Source of the DNA: Antrodiella citrinella
Lineage: Eukaryota; Basidiomycota; Agaricomycetes; Polyporales; Steccherinaceae
Direction: 5' to 3'
Length of the DNA: 64,000 nt
Assembly: GCA_004802725.1 (NCBI GenBank)
Contig: SGPM01000022.1
Span: 81,412-145,411 of the forward strand
Shown: piece after piece, positions 55,875 through 64,000 of the stretch
How the letters are laid out: every line of letters starts with the position of its first letter
How positions within the stretch are numbered: the stretch's first letter is position 1
Translations under genes and position numbers: made by a program
The notes under the pieces: model-generated
Seen by the model: the letters and a program-made list of their open reading frames with translations, nothing else
Told to the model about the DNA's origin: nothing
The model's database searches: none

Positions 55875-57278
55875 TTATAGCTTTACTGAGAGGTCTACTT
55901 GATTTTCGTCCCACAGACTCCAGATCTGTCCGATATCCGGGCCAAAACCCTCCCTTCGAATTCTCTCATACTCGGTCTTGACCTTCTCTGCACCGTATAT
56001 TCTCTCTATCCGCACCCAGTTCTTACCATCCTCCATCAGAGCTCCCCATGCCTCGGCTTGCATGACAGCAATCTGCGCCACGGACAGCGAATGCGCCCGA
56101 CGGTGCGCCAGCCACTCGACAGTAAAGAAAGGCTCAAGCTTGAGCTCGTCGTCCTGTGGGGCTGCTCCCACTTTAGATGAGGTTGTGGTCGTCTCGGGAA
56201 GGGTCATCAGGTTGACTGATTTTGCCTTGGATGTCGCGGCAGGCGCAAGAGTGGTCAAACCAAGCTGGATGGCAGTGATGAGCTTGTCTTTCGCCCCAGA
56301 GGCGACAAAGTGACGCAGGATGCGATTGTTCAAGTCGTCATTGCCTGCAACGTCTGCGAAAATCCATTTCTCTTTTCCAGAGACGTCGAGGTTGTCTGAA
56401 AATGAACTGTACTCGAAGACGGAGTCGTACAGATGAAGGTTCTTCGTGAACTCCAAATTCTTCTTGGACGTCAGGCCGATGATCTTGACACCAGCCAACT
56501 CGCTTTCCTTCGCCGCGCGTCGCTTGATACAGTAGGCGAGAGCGAAAGCCGTCTTCGCAGATGCGGAGGTAATGATGAAGCGTTTGGCATCGCGGTAACG
56601 TTGGTTAAAACCGTGGAAGAGCCAATCCTCACACCAGAAGGACGTCCAGAAAAGTGGTCGGTAAAGCATCGTAAGGTCCTCTTTTACAGGGTGCGGGTCG
56701 TACAACGGGTCGCCAGCGCAACGGTTGACTTGGTTGTAAGGACGGCGATCTAGAGGCAGAGGGCACATAATCATCTGAAAGCAGCGGAGGAGACTTCCGA
56801 CTTACCTGCCGGGAGATGCGGACGAGGAATCAGGAAACTGTACGTGGTGATGCTGGTCGGGTCGACCGCAACTACGACGTATCGAGCAGGAGCGAAATAT
56901 CCGTACACTCTCTCGCCGACTTGAATGCTGGATGTGGATGCTTCTACGACGCCGAATCCCCATACCGGGATCATACCGTACTTTTGAGGAGATACGGCAC
57001 CCGCTTCTGGAGCATCGTGGAATTCGAAGTAACTTGATGTTTGTAAGTTATGAGTCTACCCACACCAAAATCTGAAGTTGGACATACCGGAAGTTGGGTG
57101 TTTCGCCAAGAGCTTGGTAAGTGATGTTGTTGGCAGAGAAACCGAATCGGTGAACTCTTATGAGGACACTATTCTCAGGTAAGCTCGTTGGCTTCTCTGT
57201 GACTGCAATAGCAGGTTGATTAGGGTCCAATCCCGAAGATGGACGAGGGACACAGAGAATAACGTTTTGAGCGGTCAT
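55875..57278 (-). CDS. DUF2855 protein, medium-chain-reductase-like
   Basis: About 430 residues in three exons (introns near 56810-56760 and 57088-57010). The N-terminal part resembles the GroES-like half of medium-chain dehydrogenases: LPENSVLIRVHRFGFSANNI, GMIPVWGFGVVEASTSSI and VGERVYGYFAPARYVVV. The second half contains the nucleotide-binding-like part: RFIITSASAKTAFALAYCIK and AGVKIIGLTSKKNLEFTKNL, which are hallmark segments of DUF2855. The reaction is not known for the family; an NAD(P)H oxidoreductase activity is inferred from the fold. Start ATG 57278 (MTAQNVILCVPRPSSG); the frame stays open far upstream but in promoter-like sequence with a TATATATA run. It lies between P450 F and G. 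Confidence 0.85.
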
Positions 57279-58048
57279 GGCTGCCAGCAAGCTCAAGGTC
57301 AGCAACTTTGAATGCTCCGCCGTTAAAGTGGTGCAAGAAGGTACGCACTTGGAAGAGAAGATGTGATAATGAATGTCGATGAGATTGTCTTCGGGTATAT
57401 ATATATGCAGACGGCGGGCAAAGATATTTTGACGCGGGACGACGCGAGTGGACGCGAGCGGCCGCGACTCGGAACACGTCCAAAGTCGCAAACGGTTCCC
57501 TAAATCAATTGCAAGTTCGCAATTTGCAACTCTTGGAACCGGTATTATACAGTAATGACCGAGAACACAGGATTCAGGACACACGTTCTCGACTATGCTG
57601 CACAACAGTTCAATATTGTTCAATACTCAATACTCGGGATGTGGAGATCTGTGTGATGAAACGGGATGATTGAGATCACCGAAAAGTACAGATGATTCGA
57701 CGAGACAGAGAGTCAGAGACAGAATAAGAAGACGACTCGCTGATTTCAAGTTGATTTGTTCGTGCGCAAGCGGCGCGCTCAGCGCTCATCACCCGCACCC
57801 GCTGGTTCCGGGTAGACAATCTCCGGTGAGGATCAGCGCAGCGTAAATACGGGAAGTTCAATAGGGCCCTCGCTCGTCTACGACGCGAAGCCGAGTTTTT
57901 ATCACAAGCTGCAAAGAAATAGTTATTCAACTTATTGCGTCGGCGACCCTCACCGGCATACAACGGACCGCGATGCTCTTGACATTTCGGGCAGGGTTGC
58001 GTGAAGTTCGAAACTGCAGATCTGTCACAAGAAGCACCTAGTTTATCT
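57279..58048. other. Spacer DUF2855 / P450 G
   Basis: 770 bp. A TATATATATA run (57396-57405) lies about 120 nt before the DUF2855 start and may be its TATA box. ORF 57676-57963 (-) has Arg/Ser-rich, non-homologous content. No gene recognised. Confidence 0.45.
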
Positions 58049-60268
58049 CTACTTGACCCGATCTGTACCTCTACGTGAAATTTTCACGGGTAACTTCCCC
58101 ACCTCCAAAGCAAAACGATCTTTCACTGATGGATCCCACGTACTTGGGTCATACCCCTTGGCAAACTGCAACTCGATTTGTTGCAGCAGATGACACAGAA
58201 CCATCTTCATCTCCTTCAACGCGAGGTTCTTCCCAACGCAATTGGCTGGACCGAATGAGAAAGGGATGAATGCGTTTGGGTTATGGACGAATGGTTCCTT
58301 GGAGTTGTATCGGGTGGAGACGGACGCAGTGGCAAAGTCTTCGGCGATCAGCCAACGCTCTGGCCAAAATTGCTCGGTGAAGGGAGAGAAATTCCTGGGA
58401 TCCCGGTGGACGGACCACGTATGAACGCGAACACTAGTGTATGGCGGAATATAGCTGGATTGAGAGCATGAGTGAAGCGTAGTCGAAGAACAAAGGAGGA
58501 AAGTACCCTGAAGAGATAGCCATCCCCTGGCTTTGCGTCGCACGTTGGCTACCGCTGGCAACCACGGGATACAGGCGCAATGTCTCATTTCTTTTCGATA
58601 GAGACATTCTCAGCACAAATATCGCCAAAAAGCAGGTTGGCTTACATGACTGCATTCATAAAGGTCATGTCGGTGTGGTATTTGCAGTCGAGCGCATTCT
58701 CTCCCAGGGGATAGTACCGGTCGATCTCGTCTTGCAGTTGATTATAAATCGCCGGATTTTGCATCAAGAGCGATAGAGTGTTGCAAAGGGTGCTATAGAC
58801 AGTGTCTGATCCCGCAATTGTTACCAGAAATGCCTCGATGGCGACTGTATGAATGGGCGGGTTCACTTTATCAGCTATGTCGTCATTGTTCTACGCAAAT
58901 GAAGCACGGTCAACGATTGCTCATCGCCGCATATCTCCTTGATGCACTCACCAAATAGTAGAAGATATCCTTTCGCGAACAACCGTTCAGAAGCCTTTGT
59001 TTTGCGCGTGCAGAGGTAAGATCTTTGAGCTTGCTCAACCCGTTACTGCTGTAAAGAGTAAGCCATGGGATGCTTTCTGCCAAGATGCTAGATCTTTGGG
59101 TGACAATCATTAACTTCACGGCGTGCGGGGACATGAGAGAATGAACATACGCAAAGGCGGCATGTAAAATTCGAAGATGTCCATCTTTATCACCTTCCCG
59201 CATGAGTTCGGACTGGCCGCCGAATCTATCATGAACCTCAGTCCACCGGTTTGAAAATGACGAAGGATATGACGAAGAGTACTCACGCCATGTCGCCCAT
59301 GAAATCGAAGCTGCCAACGAACGTGCCACATGAACCCATGAAACCTTAAGTAGCATGAGACTATACTCACGAGAAATACTTGATCAACTCTGTCATTTCC
59401 ACCTCTTCGCCGTCACTGCTTAATAGGATGCCAACCAGTTGTGCAACGCGGTCGGCTAGAGCGGGCTCGTACTCCTTCACCGCGGCCGAGCTCATACCAC
59501 GGGTCCACGGAATACGCTGCTTGGTATGCATGACAGCATCACGCCAGGCAAGGAGTGTACGGTGCTTATCATACGAGGCCCGGCCGTCGTAAGCTATGTA
59601 GTGGTTGAGTGCAGAAGCGCGGAGGAAGGGATTCAAAGACTCGCCTGGTCCTTTGGAGAGCCCTTTGGTGCCCATGATAGAGCTGATGGCTGTCACATCA
59701 CGGATAGAAAGCTGGTTTGGTCCTATTCGGAGTTGGTGATCAAGACGTTAATTTAGCGGTCGAATACTCACCTATTCTGATCGTGTCAGAGGCATATTGT
59801 TCATGCAGTTTCTGAATGTACCGATGACGCTGGCCGGTCTGACCCATCTTGTATACGAAATAACTCGAAAGCTTGAGACGGAGTGGGCCTGGATAGCGTG
59901 CGAGGGGATGAAAGGGCGATAGACGGTAGACGGTGATTGAACTAAGCAGCGTAGCAAGATACCCTACGAAGGCAACTCCAACAGCGATCGGTACAGAAAA
60001 GTGGGTCGCCAAGAGTGTTGAGAGTATGCATGGAATGAGGACCAGGAAGAACGCTAAAGGGGGCCACCAAAGAGGTTCGAACCGGTTGAAAACGGCGTGT
60101 GTGAGCTTGAGAAAGGATACGTATTCAGATTGGAGTCGACTGTCGTGAACATGTGCCTAGGACAGAGCGCCATGTACTACGTACCAACGCAGAGCCTACG
60201 ACAGTGAGCAATGCATCCTTGAGAGACACATAGGCTGGAAGAGCGATGCTTTGGTTATAAACCACCAT
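58049..60268 (-). CDS. Cytochrome P450 (array copy G)
   Basis: Intact reading, ten exons, about 560 residues. Start ATG 60268 (MVVYNQSIALPAYVSLKDAL); a 79-nt intron leads to LTHAVFNRFEPLWWPPLAFF and further helices; hinge RYPGP; WRDAVMHTKQRIPWTRG; FDFMGDMA instead of Y; I-helix LVTIAGSDTVYSTL, where the usual TTSGTL is changed but Asp-Thr is kept; NETLRLYP; FWPERW; heme loop FSFGPANCVGKNLA, after a longer stretch (DFATASVSTRYNSKEP). Ends at 58049. It is the most divergent intact copy and the only one besides A on the minus strand. TATA box 49-56 nt upstream. Confidence 0.91.
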
Positions 60269-60316
60269 TGGGACCAGAGTTGAGAGGGGCTTGCGCCTCC
60301 ATATCGATTAGTGGTA

Positions 60317-60324
60317 CTTTTATA
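60317..60324 (-). promoter_or_regulatory. TATA box of P450 copy G
   Basis: TATAAAAG on the minus strand, about 50 nt before ATG 60268. Confidence 0.6.
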
Positions 60325-60979
60325 CATACAGTACACATGTCGGACGAAGGGGGCAAGGAAGAACCCACTTCGTCCGAGACCCTGAACCGCAATCATGATG
60401 TTCTCGTCCAAAGAGTTCATGTCATAATAGGATGGACGCGGTATTGAGTGGGAAGTGCAATTGCCTTGAATGGGAGACTCTCTCCCCAGACCCTGTGATT
60501 CGGCGGTATCTTTGCTGTCTGGAATGTCAGATGCCCTAATACCACAGAGACGGCATGTAAAACGGTGACCTTCAATATCCTCCCAAGATCAGGATGTTTC
60601 GAACTTTCGTAGATTGAAAGCTCCGCAGCGAAATATGCCCCGAAGTAGGAGGTCAGCGGTCGATTCTACGTGCTTCTCGTTCCATAAAGACAGATGCACA
60701 AGCCTTGAAACTTAAAGTGCGAAAGTGGTCCAGCGAGCTCCAGCGTAAAAGTCCGTGTCGAAGAGTTTTACAGTTGATATTTACTTATTACTGTAAATAA
60801 TGTCAAGTTACTAATTAGAGCGCTAAATGACTTGCCTCTGTTCAGTACACTGCTTGACTTGGTTTTCAGCATCTGTCTCGTTCACCCTGGTGTTGTTGTT
60901 GCTCATTGACATACCTGGTATGTGATTCTTTTACTTCTCTCACTGAAGGCTATCACTCACGCAGAAGCAGCAGGTCAGA
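60325..60979. other. Divergent promoter region P450 G / PRP6
   Basis: 655 bp with no gene. AT-rich around 60780-60830. A GT...AG pair at about 60919-60964 could be a 5' UTR intron of PRP6. Confidence 0.4.
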
Positions 60980-63900
60980 ATGGCGGCGAACAAACCAAAT
61001 AAATTGGCGTTCTTGTCTATGCCAGCGCCGGCATCCTATGTTGCTGGTCTTGGTCGTGGGTACGTCGCTATAGTTGTTTGAGGTGAAGGCATTAATTGTG
61101 ACTTGTTGTATTTTGACAGTGCATCTGGTTTCACCACTCGTTCGGATATTGGTCCTGCGAGAGAGGGACCGTCTGCGGAGGCTATCGCGTGAGTTTCACA
61201 TTAATTGTCCACGCTGTCCACAGTCTGACCTCCCTTGCAGGGAAGCTCAAGCTCGTCGTGGTGAAGAGGCTGACGTCGATCCCGAGCAGTTCCAAGACCC
61301 AGACAACGAATATGGACTGTTTGCGGGTACCACATACGAAGCTGACGATGAGGAGGCAGATAAGATTTACGAACAAGTCGACCAGAACATGGACGCACGG
61401 CGGCGAATACGAAGGTCGGTGCATTTGGTTAGTTTTCTCGAGCTCTTCTCATTCATTGCACCCTGTTTCATCGTGTTTGTTCCTCCCAGAGAAACCCTTG
61501 AAGACGCTGAGCTCGCCAAACATCGTGCAGAACGGCCGAAGATCCAGCAGCAGTTCGCCGATCTCAAACGTGGGTTGTCTGCGGTGACGGACTCGGAATG
61601 GGAGAGCATCCCGGAAGTGGGAAATCTCACGCGCAAAAAGCGCAAGAGGGACGAGAGGACATTCGTTGTGCCGGACAGCGTCATTGTTGGAGACAGAGCC
61701 AAAGGAGAATACGAGAATGCGTTGGATGAGCGACAACAAGCGGTGCGTGCCTATACATCTCTTCCAAACGGTCGTATGCTGACGAGCATGCGTTTAGAAT
61801 GGCGGTTTCGAGACTTCTGCGGATGCAAACACACTCACAAATTTCGTCGAGATGGGTCAGGCAAGAGACAAGATTTTGTCATTAAAGTTGGATCAGGTCT
61901 GTTCATCTACTTCTCTATCCACTCTCATCTCTTCTGACGTCTTGACCAAGGTTTCTGGCACAACAACAACATCTGGACTATCTACTTCTGTGGACCCGAA
62001 AGGATACCTCACCTCTTTAGACAGCGTCGTAATCAAATCCGATGCCGAGATTGGTGACATCAAACGAGCACGTATGCTCTTTGATTCCCTGGTCAAGTCG
62101 AATCCCAAGCATTCCCCTGGATGGATCGCAGCGGCAGCGTTGGAAGAGCACGCTGGACGGATGGTGGCTGCTAGGAAACTGATCAAAGCAGGTTGTGAAC
62201 AATGTCCAAAGAGCGAAGATGTATGGCTGGAAGCTGCTCGTCTGCACGTACGTGTCTTATTAGTAATGTCTCTTCAGCATACGCTAACGCCACTTCTGAA
62301 GAATAACGACGATGCCAAAGTGATTTTGGCGAACGCTGTCCAGCACATCGGTCAGAGTGTCAAGATCTGGCTCGCAGCCGCCGACCTGGAACACGACGTC
62401 AAAGCCAAGAAGCGTGTCTTGCGCAAAGGTCAGTCTTCTCCCGCTTCCTCCCTTTCACTTTTTTTTTGACAATATTCCTTTCAGCTCTCGAACACATCCC
62501 CAACTCCGTACGTCTCTGGAAAGAAACCGTCAACCTCGAATCCTCCGCCGCCGACGCCCGCATCCTCCTCACCCGCGCCGTCGAGGTGATCCCCCTCTCC
62601 GTCGAGCTCTGGCTCGCGCTCGCGCGCCTCGAAACGCCCGAACGCGCCAAAGCCGTCCTGAACAAAGCCCGCAAGGCCGTCCCGACGAGCCACGAGATCT
62701 GGATCGCCGCCGGCCGCCTCCTCGAGCAGGAAGCCTTCGCGAAAGTGAAAGACGAGGCTGGAGGGGAGAGGGATAAGACCGAGGAGGAGAAGAAGAAGGA
62801 GCTGGATTTGGTGGATAAGACGATTGAGATTGGTGTGAAGGAGTTGCGGAGGCATCAGGTGTTGTTGACGCGGGAGCAGTGGTTGAAGGAGGCGGAGAGA
62901 TGCGAGGCGGAGGAGTCGCCGAGGACGTGTGAGGCGATCGTGAAGGCGACTGTGGCGATGGAGGTGGAGGAGGAAGATCGGTTGGATACGTGGGTGGGCG
63001 ATGCGGAAAGTGCGGAGGCGAGGGGGATGGTCGGGACGGCGAGGGCCATTTTGGCGTATGCGTTGAGGGTATTCCCAGACCGGAAAACGCTTTGGCGCAA
63101 GGCGGCGGATTTGGAGAGGACACATGGGACACGGTTAGTAGGATTTAACGCAATCAGCCTTTCATTTTACTGATCGGACCACCAACAGGGATTCACTCAA
63201 TGCAATCTTGGAACGAGCTGTACACCACTGTCCTCAGGCCGAAGTGCTGTGGCTCATGTGGGCGAAGGAGAAATGGCTGGCCGGAGATGTCCCCGCTGCT
63301 CGTGAGGTCCTCGAGAAGTCATTCGTTGCCAACCCGGAGAGCGAGCAGATTTGGCTTGCTGCCGTGAAGCTGGAAGCTGAGAACGGCGAACTCGACGTTG
63401 CAAGAGAACTACTTGTCCGTGCTCGAACCGTCGCAGACACTCAACGGGTAGGTCACTCCCGGATCCTGATCTATTCAACGGAACTAACGTTCTCTTCACA
63501 GATCTGGATGAAGTCAGCTGTCTTCGAACGTCAACAAGGCCAACTCTCCACCGCCCTTGAAACCCTCGCCACCGCGCTCAAAAAGTACCCCAAGTTCTCC
63601 AAACTCTACATGATTCAAGGGCAGATCCACCAATCCCAAGGCAACTTCGCTTTAGCTCGCCAGTCGTTCGCCACATGCATCAAAGCCTGCCCAAAGGAAG
63701 CCACACCATGGATTCTAGCGAGCAGACTCGAAGAGGCAGACGGGAAGAGCATCAAGGCGCGTGCGCTGCTCGACAAAGCCCGTCTCGCGAACCCCGGCGC
63801 AGAGACGCTCTGGGCCGAAGCCGTCGGTGTCGAAGAGCGGAGCGGCGGCCCCGCGCAAGCCAAGACCGTCCTCGCGCGCGGGCTGCAAGAGTGCCCCACC

Positions 63901-64000
63901 TCCGGGCTCCTCTGGTCGATGGCGATCTGGTCCGAGCCCCGCCCGACGCGCAAATCGCGCTCCGCGGACGCGCTGCGCAAGTCCGCGGACGACCCGCTCA
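60980..64000 (+). CDS. PRP6: Pre-mRNA-splicing factor PRP6 (U4/U6.U5 tri-snRNP), 3' end off the window
   Basis: Scaffold protein bridging U5 and U4/U6 in the tri-snRNP of the nuclear spliceosome. Start ATG 60980 (MAANKPNKLAFLSMPAPASY). The N-terminal PRP1 domain is clear: YVAGLGRG, GFTTRSDIGPAREGPSAEAI, DPDNEYGLFAGTTYEADDEE, ADKIYEQVDQNMDARRRIRR and, later, SEWESIPEVGNLTRKKRK. HAT/TPR-like helical repeats follow: ARMLFDSLVKSNPKHSPGWI, ARKLIKAGCEQCPKSEDVWL, ARILLTRAVEVIPLSVELWL, ARAILAYALRVFPDRKTLWR, AREVLEKSFVANPESEQIWL and AKTVLARGLQECPTSGLLW. Short GT-AG introns separate the exons (for example about 61059-61118, 61415-61489, 61744-61798, 61895-61949, 62249-62301, 63134-63189, 63449-63501). 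It continues past 64000. Confidence 0.94.

Noticed and set aside
18480..60268. Calling the P450 array plus DUF2855 and SDR a secondary-metabolite gene cluster
   Set aside because: No polyketide, peptide or terpene backbone enzyme, transporter or cluster regulator is visible; unrelated housekeeping genes are mixed in.

Overview
The window is a piece of a basidiomycete (Agaricomycetes-type) nuclear genome. The evidence is genes broken by many 45-70 nt GT-AG introns, basidiomycete-restricted families (a FunK1 kinase-like gene, a DUF6699 gene, large F-box proteins, a tandem array of mushroom-type P450s) and ordinary eukaryotic housekeeping genes. No rRNA, tRNA, CRISPR or prokaryotic feature was seen.

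Layout. 0-3.1 kb: the 3' part of an importin-7/8-like gene, then two poorly defined small genes. 3.1-4.7 kb: a broken FunK1-type gene. 5.7-16.9 kb: mostly housekeeping: EBP2 (ribosome biogenesis), a TRIR-like small protein, an unrecognised protein, NOP56 (box C/D snoRNP), a KHA1-like K+/H+ antiporter and a cytochrome b561-type membrane protein; the last two carry apparent frameshifts. 18.5-24.7 kb: two divergent P450 genes. 25.7-36.7 kb: a protein with two RING-H2 fingers, an unknown protein, a DUF6699 protein and a decayed F-box gene. 37.0-40.2 kb: a P450 relic and an intact P450. 40.4-44.7 kb: the Golgi GDPase GDA1 and a GCN4/CPC1-type bZIP regulator. 46.8-49.6 kb: an N-rich, poorly sequenced stretch with a broken SDR and a broken P450. 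50.5-60.3 kb: three more intact P450s with a DUF2855 reductase-like gene between the last two. 61-64 kb: the splicing factor PRP6, running off the end.

The main theme is a local birth-and-death array of one P450 subfamily: five apparently intact copies (A, B, C, E, F/G make six loci with coding capacity if all models hold), one clear pseudogene (D, heme cysteine replaced by tyrosine) and one older relic. The intact copies share about ten exons at matching positions, a DFMGDMA motif split by an intron, and in most cases a TATA box about 50-65 nt before the ATG. No backbone synthase (PKS, NRPS, terpene synthase) is present, so the array is read as tandem expansion and not as a demonstrated biosynthetic cluster. 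A small foldback element of 76-87 bp with 7-bp target duplications occurs twice here; one copy sits in the I-helix exon of the P450 pseudogene.
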